Source of the DNA: Thiotrichaceae bacterium
GTDB taxonomy: Bacteria > Pseudomonadota > Gammaproteobacteria > Beggiatoales > Beggiatoaceae
Length of the DNA stretch: 64,000 nt
Direction of reading: 5' to 3'
NCBI GenBank assembly: GCA_028688145.1
Contig: JAQTYU010000016.1
Location: 1 to 64,000 of the forward strand
The position numbers and the translations under genes were made by a program. This document shows positions 35,832 through 44,000 of this stretch, piece by piece (the first letter of the stretch is position 1; every line of letters begins with the position of its first letter). The notes under the pieces were generated by a model. That model made no database searches and had not been told where the DNA came from. It saw only the letters and a list, made by a program, of their open reading frames with translations.

Positions 35832-35924
35832 ATGTTACCAAGCACTGAGATTGTTGAAGTCGCTTTTTTAACTGAGCTAAAGTATTGTTATCAGAACTTG
35901 CTGCAACTTGGCAGACAACGCTAA
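35832..35924 (+). CDS. Possible 30-residue peptide
   Basis: An ATG with TGGAG six bases upstream opens a 30-codon frame (MLPSTEIVEVAFLTELKYCY and ten more residues) ending at TAA, 34 bp before mtaD. It has no match that I recognise. It may be a leader peptide, a gene fragment or chance. The rest of 35611-35958 shows nothing I can assign. Confidence 0.25.
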   Translation: MLPSTEIVEVAFLTELKYCYQNLLQLGRQR

Positions 35925-35958
35925 AATGCGTCATCTGCCCATGCTTTTTTAGACGCTT

Positions 35959-37287
35959 ATGCGACATATAGACACACTCATTCACGCAGGTTGGGTCATT
36001 CCCGTCGAGCCTGAAAACACGGTTTTAGAACACCACGCCATCGCCATTGATGACGGTAAAATCGTTGCGGTTTTACCCAGTGCCGCCGCCGTCAGCCAAT
36101 ACCGCGCAACAGTGACGCATCGCCTTGCGACTCATGTATTAATTCCCGGTTTAATCAACACCCACACCCACGCCGCGATGACTTTATTGCGGGGCTTTGC
36201 CGACGATTTACCGCTAGAAGCATGGCTACAACAACGCATCTGGCCCGCCGAACACGCCTTTGTCAGCCCCGATTTTGTCGCAGACGGCACTAAACTCGCG
36301 ATTGCGGAAATGTTGCGTAGCGGTGTAACTTGTTTTAATGACATGTATTTTTTCCCCGATGTTGCGGGAGAAGTCGTTGCCCAAGCAGGCATACGCGCCA
36401 CCGTGGGCTTAATTGTCATTGATTTTCCCACGGTTTGGGCAAAAAATGCCGACGAATATTTGCAAAAAGCCGCTGCCGTACATCAACAATTACAAGCGCA
36501 TCCGCTGGTTCGTACCGCCCTTGCGCCGCACGCGCCTTACACTGTTTCAGATGAACCCTTGCGTGCCGTTGCCGCACTGGCGGAACAATTAGATATTCCG
36601 ATTCATATTCACGTTCATGAAACCAAGACCGAAGTTGAAAATTCAATCACGCAATATGGCAAACGTCCCTTAGCGCGTCTGCAAGAGTTAGGTTTATTAT
36701 CGCCGCGCTTGTTGGCAGTGCACATGACGCAATTAGAACTTGAAGAAATTGACATGATTGCAAAAGCAGGGGTGCATGTATTGCATTGCCCCGAGTCCAA
36801 TTTGAAACTTGCGAGCGGTTTTTGTCCTGTCAGTAAATTACTGGCGGCGGGTGTGAATGTCGCCTTGGGCACAGATGGCACGGCGAGCAATGATGATTTA
36901 GACATGTTGGGGGAAATGCGCACGGCAGCATTATTAGCCAAAGGTTTAAGCCAAGATGCCAGCGTATTGCCTGCAATGCAAGCTTTGAAAATGGCAACCT
37001 TGAACGGCGCGAAAGCTTTAGGGATTGATAACATCACAGGTTCGTTGGTGGCAGGGAAATCAGCGGATATTACCGCGATTGATATGCACGACATTGAAAC
37101 GCAACCGATTTATAAACCCTTGTCGCATATCGTGTATGCGGTGGGACGCGATAAGGTTTCTGATGTTTGGGTTGCAGGGCGACATTTGCTGAAATCACGT
37201 ACTTTAACCTCTTTGGATATTCACGACATTTCGGCAAAAACGCATTTATGGCGCGATAAAATTGCAAGCTTATTGCCCAAAGAATAA
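35959..37287 (+). CDS. mtaD: TRZ/ATZ family amidohydrolase, MTA/SAH deaminase-like
   Basis: A 442-residue metal-dependent deaminase. Family members convert 5'-methylthioadenosine or S-adenosylhomocysteine to the inosine form, or act on guanine derivatives. The metal motif is NTHTHAAM (His69, His71) followed by LLRGFADDLPLEAWL; further ligands are in HIHVHETKTE, and LGTDGTASNDDLDMLGEMR gives the catalytic aspartate. Composite beta-sandwich parts lie at both ends (LIHAGWVIPV and DITAIDM). It often precedes ubiG; here it stands alone. Substrate is inferred from the family only. No good ribosome site precedes the ATG. Confidence 0.88.
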   Translation: MRHIDTLIHAGWVIPVEPENTVLEHHAIAIDDGKIVAVLPSAAAVSQYRATVTHRLATHVLIPGLINTHTHAAMTLLRGFADDLPLEAWLQQRIWPAEHAFVSPDFVADGTKLAIAEMLRSGVTCFNDMYFFPDVAGEVVAQAGIRATVGLIVIDFPTVWAKNADEYLQKAAAVHQQLQAHPLVRTALAPHAPYTVSDEPLRAVAALAEQLDIPIHIHVHETKTEVENSITQYGKRPLARLQELGLLSPRLLAVHMTQLELEEIDMIAKAGVHVLHCPESNLKLASGFCPVSKLLAAGVNVALGTDGTASNDDLDMLGEMRTAALLAKGLSQDASVLPAMQALKMATLNGAKALGIDNITGSLVAGKSADITAIDMHDIETQPIYKPLSHIVYAVGRDKVSDVWVAGRHLLKSRTLTSLDIHDISAKTHLWRDKIASLLPKE

Positions 37288-37389
37288 AACCAGCCCTTGA
37301 TTTTCAAAATTTTAGAATTATAGAAAAGATTGTCCGAATCAGGATTTTCAGGATTAAAAAGCTTTCTCGTTCCTAAACAGAGTTTCATT

Positions 37390-37577
37390 GCCATTAAATT
37401 AAGCTTTATCTTGTTGTATTCTCAAGTTTATTGTTTTTCACCCCCTTTGAAAAAGGGGGCAGGGGGGATTTAAAAATCTCAACAATTGCAACGATCTTAA
37501 ATCCCCCTCATTCCCCCTTTTTCAAAGGGGGAGGCTACGCCACACATTTAGCCTTGTTCTACGCTTAACTTAATGGC
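37390..37577. mobile_element. Miniature element with IS4-type ends and nested palindrome
   Basis: GCCATTAAATTAAGC at 37390-37404 and GCTTAACTTAATGGC at 37563-37577 are inverted repeats that match the presumed IS4-type end motif at 82-104 and 18577-18595. Inside, 37441-37532 is another inverted repeat (CCCCCTTTGAAAAAGGGGGC against CCCCCTTTTTCAAAGGGGG). No coding frame remains, so this looks like a non-autonomous derivative holding a second palindrome. The bases before the left end (CTCGTTCCTAAACAGAGTTT) also match those beyond the end at 104-125. Confidence 0.55.
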
Positions 37578-37776
37578 TGTGGGGCTTTAGCTGGAAATCG
37601 TAGCGTATAATTCTAATCCCCCCGCATTCCGCTGCGCTGCATACGGGCTACATAAAACAGCTAAATTTTAAGGGATTTAAAAGCCCAGCAGGATTTAAAT
37701 CAAAACGCTTAACACAAAGCTAAATTTGTTACACTAAGCACAAACTACAACCAGCCGTGATGTTAAAGAGGAAATT

Positions 37777-38100
37777 ATGAAAGGCAATCTGTCCAATCTA
37801 ATGAAACAAGCCCAACAAATGCAGGAAAATTTCCAAAAGGCACAAGAAGAATTAGCCAATATGGAAGTGACGGGTGAAGCGGGCGCAGGACTGGTCAAAG
37901 TAGTGATGACAGGGCGGCACGACATGCGCCGCGTCAGCATTGACCCCAGCCTGATGAGCGAAGACAAAGAAATGTTAGAAGATTTAATTACCGCCGCTGT
38001 GAATGATGCCGTGCGTAAAATCGAAAAAACCAGTCAAGAACGTCTGTCTGGCATGACTGCGGGTTTAAATTTACCCGGTGGTTTTAAACTCCCCTTCTAA
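37777..38100 (+). CDS. ybaB: YbaB/EbfC family nucleoid-associated protein
   Basis: A 107-residue DNA-binding protein forming 'tweezer' dimers that help organise the nucleoid. The family features are visible: N-terminal helix [20 protein letters not shown], then [20 protein letters not shown], then [17 protein letters not shown] and a C-terminal [12 protein letters not shown]. Length is normal. The usual neighbours dnaX and recR are absent. AGAGGAAAT provides the ribosome site. It is separated from mtaD by repeat-filled sequence. Confidence 0.94.
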   Translation: MKGNLSNLMKQAQQMQENFQKAQEELANMEVTGEAGAGLVKVVMTGRHDMRRVSIDPSLMSEDKEMLEDLITAAVNDAVRKIEKTSQERLSGMTAGLNLPGGFKLPF

Positions 38101-38108
38101 AGCATCAA

Positions 38109-38168
38109 GCGGCGACTCTTCTTTTCTTCTCCCCTTCGATTTATGGAGCACTCTCAATGAGTCGCCGC
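38109..38168 (+). promoter_or_regulatory. Stem that buries the start codon of the methyltransferase gene
   Basis: GCGGCGACTC at 38109-38118 is perfectly complementary to GAGTCGCCGC at 38159-38168, which covers the last base of the ATG and the first codons of the next gene. The Shine-Dalgarno GGAG (38145-38148) lies in the 40-nt loop. Formation of the stem could limit translation, or the stem could be a terminator-like remnant after ybaB. Confidence 0.5.
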
Positions 38169-38903
38169 GCACAACAGCTCAATCAATGGTTTGAAACGCC
38201 CCTAGGGAAACGCCTGCTCGCGGCAGAAGCGGCAGCCGTCGCTGAAACTTTACCCGCATTTTTTGGGTATCACGCGCTACAAATTGGCGGCATGGGTGCA
38301 GGGCGATTACTCGAAAGTAGTCGCATCAAACATCGCTGCATTACAAGCCGTTACCCAATTTCACATTCAAACTATTCTCAAATTCGCACCGAAACCGATG
38401 AATTGCCTTTCGCCACCGACAGCCTCGATGTGGTGATTTTGCCGCACATTTTGGAATTTGAAGACACGCCGCACGCGGTGTTGCGAGAAGTCGAGCGCGT
38501 GCTTATTCCCGAAGGACACGTCATCATTTTGGGTTTCAATCCTTTAAGTTTATGGGGTTTGTGGCGGTTATTGCATCCACGTCGTCACCAAATTGCGCCG
38601 TGGTGTGGGCGACCCATTGGGATGTTGCGGCTCAAAGATTGGTTAGCTTTACTGGGCTTTGAAATCGTAGAACAGCAAACTTTATTTTTTGCCCCGCCGT
38701 TTAATCAGCCGTATTTAGTCAAGCCCTTACATTTCATCGAAAATTTAGCCGCCCGTATTCCCAACCGTTTTGGGGCGGTGTATCTCATTGTGGCTAGAAA
38801 ACGGGTCACGACTTTGACCCCGATTAAACCGCGTTGGCGACCACGCACGGCTTTAGTGTCGGGGATGGTCGGCACCCGTTATAGTGAACATCAGGAAAAA
38901 TAA
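38157..38903 (+). CDS. YafS-like SAM-dependent methyltransferase
   Basis: A 248-residue class I methyltransferase. ALQIGGMGAGRLLE represents motif I, although the usual GxGxG is altered; ELPFATDSLDVVILPHILEF and EVERVLIPEGHVIILGFNPLS are strands 4 and 5. In E. coli yafS also lies beside rnhA, so this is conserved gene order. Substrate is unknown. It begins 56 bp after ybaB and ends six bp before rnhA, and its first codons pair with an upstream sequence (see the stem feature). Confidence 0.85.
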   Translation: MSRRAQQLNQWFETPLGKRLLAAEAAAVAETLPAFFGYHALQIGGMGAGRLLESSRIKHRCITSRYPISHSNYSQIRTETDELPFATDSLDVVILPHILEFEDTPHAVLREVERVLIPEGHVIILGFNPLSLWGLWRLLHPRRHQIAPWCGRPIGMLRLKDWLALLGFEIVEQQTLFFAPPFNQPYLVKPLHFIENLAARIPNRFGAVYLIVARKRVTTLTPIKPRWRPRTALVSGMVGTRYSEHQEK

Positions 38904-38909
38904 TTAAAT

Positions 38910-39347
38910 ATGTCTGCAACGACGGTATATGCTTTTACTGATGGCGCATGTCGCGGTAATCCGGGCAAAGGCGGCTGGGGCGTGTTATTACGTTACGGAA
39001 GCAAGGAAAAACGTTTGTGCGGCGGCGAGTTGCAAACCACCAATAATCGCATGGAGCTATTGGCGGCGATTATGGCGTTGGAAACCTTGACCCGTCCTTG
39101 CGAAATCGTGATTACCACCGATTCCCAATATGTGCGCCAAGGAATTACTGAATGGATTCATCAATGGATTAAACGCGGCTGGCGTACCGCGAGTAAAGCA
39201 CCTGTTAAAAATGCGGATTTATGGCAACGTTTGCAAGCCGCTACTCAAGCTCATCAAGTCACTTGGGAATGGGTCAAAGGGCACAGCGGACATGCTGAAA
39301 ATGAAATTGCAGATCAATTGGCAAATCAGGGTCTTGAGGGTTTGTAA
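38910..39347 (+). CDS. rnhA: Ribonuclease HI
   Basis: RNase HI cuts RNA in RNA:DNA hybrids, removing R-loops and primers. The 145-residue enzyme has all four carboxylates of the DEDD site: Asp in [11 protein letters not shown], Glu in NNRMELLAA, Asp in TTDSQYV, and Asp in [10 protein letters not shown], with the catalytic histidine in KGHSGHAEN. Length is standard (E. coli 155). It lies between the methyltransferase and a CZB-domain gene. dnaQ, which faces rnhA in enterics, is absent. Confidence 0.97.
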   Translation: MSATTVYAFTDGACRGNPGKGGWGVLLRYGSKEKRLCGGELQTTNNRMELLAAIMALETLTRPCEIVITTDSQYVRQGITEWIHQWIKRGWRTASKAPVKNADLWQRLQAATQAHQVTWEWVKGHSGHAENEIADQLANQGLEGL

Positions 39348-39417
39348 AATAGATGTTTTTCACCCCTTCAGGGAGTTGGGGTGCAGTTTTGATAAAAATA
39401 ACGCTGAGATTCAAATC

Positions 39418-39765
39418 GTGGACAGTGACAAAATAAAAGATATTATTTGGGCGCATAGCCTCTGGAAACAGCATTTACGCAAGGCTATCGAAAGCGGGAG
39501 CTGTCACCTCAGTGTTGAAGAGGCAGGCAATGAGAAAAAATGCCATCTTGGAAAATGGCTAGCCAGTGAAGAGGCGCAAACACTGCCTAATTATGCGGAA
39601 TTGGTCGAAATACACCATCATTTTCACCGCCAAGCCGCCCAAATTTTACAGCTTGCCTTGAATGGAAATCGTCATGAAGCCTTAAATGCAATGGCGATGG
39701 GCAGTTATTTCAATAAATTAACTTCGCAGTTGGTGAATGCGATTAATGAAATCAATCACCATTAA
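39418..39765 (+). CDS. CZB-domain (chemoreceptor zinc-binding) protein
   Basis: A 115-residue stand-alone CZB domain, a zinc-binding helical bundle usually found on chemoreceptors and diguanylate cyclases. The zinc ligands are visible: His in IIWAHSLWKQHL, Cys in KKCHLGKWLAS, and two His in EIHHHFHRQA. The frame stays open far upstream through rnhA, but that is a shadow; the GTG at 39418 is the first plausible start after rnhA and gives a product beginning just before the domain. The ribosome site is poor, so the start is uncertain. It may sense zinc or hypochlorite, by family analogy. Confidence 0.75.
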   Translation: MDSDKIKDIIWAHSLWKQHLRKAIESGSCHLSVEEAGNEKKCHLGKWLASEEAQTLPNYAELVEIHHHFHRQAAQILQLALNGNRHEALNAMAMGSYFNKLTSQLVNAINEINHH

Positions 39766-39854
39766 AATTTTTGCCATTTCGGCAAAATCTCGAATCAGGC
39801 AGTTTAAAAAGTCTGATCATACATAACGATAAGTAATGCCGAGGGAGTTATTTC

Positions 39855-41045
39855 ATGGAAAAACCATTAACAGGCATTCGTGTGCTGGATTTAACACGGC
39901 TGTTGCCAGGTCCTGTGTGCACTTTGCATCTTGCCGATATGGGCGCGGATGTTATCAAAATTGAAGACACTCAAGAAGGCGATTATGCGCGCTGGATGGG
40001 TGTGATTAAACCGCGCCAATCGGGCTATTTTTTGGCGGTCAATCGCAATAAACGCGCTTTATCTTTGGACTTGCGCCACCCCAAAGGCAAGGAAATTTTT
40101 CTGAAATTGGCTGAAACTGCTGATGTGATTGTGGAAAGTTTTCGCCCCGAAGTGGTGGATAAATTGGGCATTGGCTATGCATCCGTTAAAGCGATCAATC
40201 CCAAAATCGTGTATTGCGCAATTACGGGTTATGGGCAAACTGGGCCGTATAAATTTCGTGCAGGACATGATTTAAATTATTGCAGTTATGCAGGCGTGGC
40301 GGATCAAATCGGTGAGCGCGGCGGTGCACCGATTATCCCCAACTTTCAAATTGCCGATTTAGCAGGCGGCGCGCTGAGTGCTGCAATGGGAATTTTAGCG
40401 GCGTTAATTGCGGTGTCACGCACAGGCGTAGGCACGTATATCGATGTTTCGATGACGGATTGCACGCTGGCACATAATGTCGTGCCTTTATCTACTTTAG
40501 TTCGCGAAGGAAAAACTCAGCCACGCGGCGAGGATTTTATCAGTGGCGCACTACCCTGTTATGGGGTTTATAAAACCCAAGATGCGCGTTATGTCGCGCT
40601 GTCCGCTTTAGAAGGCAAATTCTGGAAAACCTTCTGCCAAGCAGTGCAACATCCTGAATGGATTCCACATTTATGGGTGACGGGCGAGCAAGCGCAACAA
40701 TTACAAGCGGAAGTTGCCGCGCTGTTTGCGAGTAAAACCCAGGCGCAATGGGTTGCCGAATTAACCGATGTGGATTGTTGTTTTGCCCCAATTTTAAGCT
40801 TGGAAGACGCACAACAAGACCCCCAATTTCAAGAGCGTCAAATGTTTGTGAAAACTCAGCATCCGACGGAAGGCGAAGTTTTGCAGTTTGCATTCCCGAT
40901 TAAATTCAGTGCATTTGCCTGTGAAGTGGAACGTCACGCGCCTTTGTTGGGCGAACACAGCGCGGAAATTATCGCTCAATTGGGTTATGCCGCTGATGAA
41001 ATTAAGCAGTTGCAAACGGCAGGGGTTTTAAAGACGGTGGTTTAA
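39855..41045 (+). CDS. Class III CoA-transferase (CaiB/BaiF family)
   Basis: A 396-residue member of the family that includes alpha-methylacyl-CoA racemase, formyl-CoA transferase and carnitine CoA-transferase. It begins PLTGIRVLDLTRLLPGPVCT, has ADVIKIED, VESFRPEV, KIVYCAITGYGQTGPYKFRAGHDLNY with the catalytic aspartate of GHD, and GTYIDVSM. The text DVSMTDCTLAHN and the length resemble alpha-methylacyl-CoA racemases. GGGAG precedes the ATG. No acyl-CoA pathway genes lie nearby, so the substrate is open. A terminator hairpin follows before the CRISPR array. Confidence 0.9.
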   Translation: MEKPLTGIRVLDLTRLLPGPVCTLHLADMGADVIKIEDTQEGDYARWMGVIKPRQSGYFLAVNRNKRALSLDLRHPKGKEIFLKLAETADVIVESFRPEVVDKLGIGYASVKAINPKIVYCAITGYGQTGPYKFRAGHDLNYCSYAGVADQIGERGGAPIIPNFQIADLAGGALSAAMGILAALIAVSRTGVGTYIDVSMTDCTLAHNVVPLSTLVREGKTQPRGEDFISGALPCYGVYKTQDARYVALSALEGKFWKTFCQAVQHPEWIPHLWVTGEQAQQLQAEVAALFASKTQAQWVAELTDVDCCFAPILSLEDAQQDPQFQERQMFVKTQHPTEGEVLQFAFPIKFSAFACEVERHAPLLGEHSAEIIAQLGYAADEIKQLQTAGVLKTVV

Positions 41046-41046
41046 A

Positions 41047-41070
41047 AGGCTTGTGAAATTCGACAAGCCT
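41047..41070 (+). terminator. Terminator between CoA-transferase gene and CRISPR array
   Basis: AGGCTTGT and ACAAGCCT form an 8-bp stem right after the CoA-transferase stop codon. It would also end any right-to-left transcript leaving the array. Confidence 0.6.
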
Positions 41071-41094
41071 GAGTTTATTGATATTTAGGGTAAC

Positions 41095-44000
41095 ATTTCA
41101 ATCCATACCAGCCCCGAAAGGCTGGTGAAATTTCCGCTGCGAAACAACGCGGCATTGCTCAATAAGTTTCAATCCATACCAGCCCCGAAAGGCTGGTGAA
41201 ATGCATTCACCACATTCACAATTTCAGGCAAATATGTTTCAATCCATACCAGCCCCGAAAGGCTGGTGAAATAAGTATAAATTTGATGCAAATGAAGCTG
41301 AAATGGTTTCAATCCATCCAGCCCCGAAAGGCTGGTGAAATGTCAAAATAAATGAGGATCAAATCAAAGCGGCGTTTGTTTCAATCCATACCAGCCCCGA
41401 AAGGCTGGTGAAATGATAACCAGGGAGTAGAGTCATGTACGCAAACATCAGTTTCAATCCATACCAGCCCCGAAAGGCTGGTGAAATCCGTGGCTAACGG
41501 ATAAATCGCACGGCCCCAACACTCGTTTCAATCCATACCAGCCCCGAAAGGCTGGTGAAATCCGACCTTCAAAACCCACGACAACCGCGTTGCTGAAGTT
41601 TCAATCCATACCAGCCCCGAAAGGCTGGTGAAATGCGTACATTTTTGACGAGGTGTATGCAATGCGGGTGGTTTCAATCCATACCAGCCCCGAAAGGCTG
41701 GTGAAATTCAGGCATTTGCCAACGTCAATACAATGTGTCTGGTTTCAATCCATACCAGCCCCGAAAGGCTGGTGAAATGGTAAATTTATCCACAAGAAAC
41801 CCTTTTAAATGAGTTTCAATCCATACCAGCCCCGAAAGGCTGGTGAAATTTCACTTCCCAAAGAAATGCAAGAATTATCTGAGTTTCAATCCATACCAGC
41901 CCCGAAAGGCTGGTGAAATGTCCCGTTAAACCGCCTGTAAGCGAACCGCTCGTTGTTTCAATCCATACCAGCCCCGAAAGGCTGGTGAAATGCGTACCCA
42001 ATTGATTAAGTTGAGTTCAGGAAGGTTTCAATCCATACCAGCCCCGAAAGGCTGGTGAAATGTTCCCTTTCTGGTTTTGTTTGCGTCGCTTGTTTTGTTT
42101 CAATCCATACCAGCCCCGAAAGGCTGGTGAAATGTTTAGCGATGCTTTACAACGGCGTGGAGACAACAGTTTCAATCCATACCAGCCCCGAAAGGCTGGT
42201 GAAATATCCCCTTTAGGGACTTTGTAACAATCCCCATCACTCGTTTCAATCCATACCAGCCCCGAAAGGCTGGTGAAATGCAAACAGCCCTGTTGCCCAA
42301 CCCTTAACCCTTGAAAGTTTCAATCCATACCAGCCCCGAAAGGCTGGTGAAATCTTCGTAGTTCGTAAATTGCCTTAATTAGCTCAGTTTCAATCCATAC
42401 CAGCCCCGAAAGGCTGGTGAAATGTTACTATCACAAGTTTGAGACTCTAATTGAGTCTCGTTTCAATCCATACCAGCCCCGAAAGGCTGGTGAAATGAAT
42501 GGCGAGACAAAAGGGTTATTTGTGGAGTTTAAAGTTTCAATCCATACCAGCCCCGAAAGGCTGGTGAAATCACACCCAGCCCACTAATAGCAAAGCCCTG
42601 TCCCGTTTCAATCCATACCAGCCCCGAAAGGCTGGTGAAATGTGAGCAGACGCACAGACTAATCCCTCAGCGTTGTTTCAATCCATACCAGCCCCGAAAG
42701 GCTGGTGAAATACCGAAACGGTAGGGTGGTATTTTAAAAACCAAGCTGTTTCAATCCATACCAGCCCCGAAAGGCTGGTGAAATGATGCGCTGGATTAAG
42801 GCAGACCAACTTTTCCAAGGTTTCAATCCATACCAGCCCCGAAAGGCTGGTGAAATAAGCATCTTTCCCCACGCAATATGGAGAGTAAAAAATGTTTCAA
42901 TCCATACCAGCCCCGAAAGGCTGGTGAAATGGCGAACACCACGAGGATATGGATTAATACCATCTGGTTTCAATCCATACCAGCCCCGAAAGGCTGGTGA
43001 AATAATTCCGTCTTTTATCAAATCCTCGGGAAGCTTGTGTTTCAATCCATACCAGCCCCGAAAGGCTGGTGAAATCCAAAGATTCGCGCATTGAATTACC
43101 AAAGCTTAACGTTTCAATCCATACCAGCCCCGAAAGGCTGGTGAAATCACCGCCGCCAAAATTGCGGCTTGTCGTGGCAATGTTTCAATCCATACCAGCC
43201 CCGAAAGGCTGGTGAAATGTAAAAAAGTCCAACAAACCGAAAATAAATTATTTGTTTCAATCCATACCAGCCCCGAAAGGCTGGTGAAATCTGACTTGGG
43301 CGGGGTTGTTGATTAAGTTCTGCGGTTTCAATCCATACCAGCCCCGAAAGGCTGGTGAAATACTTCCTCACGGCTTGCGGGTGCAATTGGCTGGTCGTTT
43401 CAATCCATACCAGCCCCGAAAGGCTGGTGAAATAACAAATCATTGCCTACATTCAAGGGGCTGATTTAGTTTCAATCCATACCAGCCCCGAAAGGCTGGT
43501 GAAATTGGTTCTGTGACCAACTTCGTGCTCTAGGTATTCAGTTTCAATCCATACCAGCCCCGAAAGGCTGGTGAAATTGGGCGACCCTGTGCTATTTACG
43601 GCAAACCTTGAGTTTCAATCCATACCAGCCCCGAAAGGCTGGTGAAATTCAGGCTGTTGCTCATGGCACTTGCGATGCTTGATGTTTCAATCCATACCAG
43701 CCCCGAAAGGCTGGTGAAATTTCTAACGGGTTTAGCTGCTGTAAGGGCTTTTGCTGTTTCAATCCATACCAGCCCCGAAAGGCTGGTGAAATAGATTGTC
43801 AGTAAATTAACAACAAGGAGCAAACTGTTTCAATCCATACCAGCCCCGAAAGGCTGGTGAAATAGGCGATAAGGCTTGTACATCCTATGAGTTAGCGTTT
43901 CAATCCATACCAGCCCCGAAAGGCTGGTGAAATATATTGAAAGCGCAACTCCCCGCTTTCTTCAGCTCGTTTCAATCCATACCAGCCCCGAAAGGCTGGT

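Noticed and set aside
39130..39417. Upstream extension of the CZB gene through rnhA.
   Set aside because: The extension is an out-of-frame reading of rnhA; CZB homology begins after 39418.
42206..42242. A spacer resembling the R3 palindrome (CCCCTTTAGGGACTTTG), hinting at self-targeting.
   Set aside because: The shared run is short and the order of the CTAAAG core differs from all four R3 copies, so no self-match is supported.
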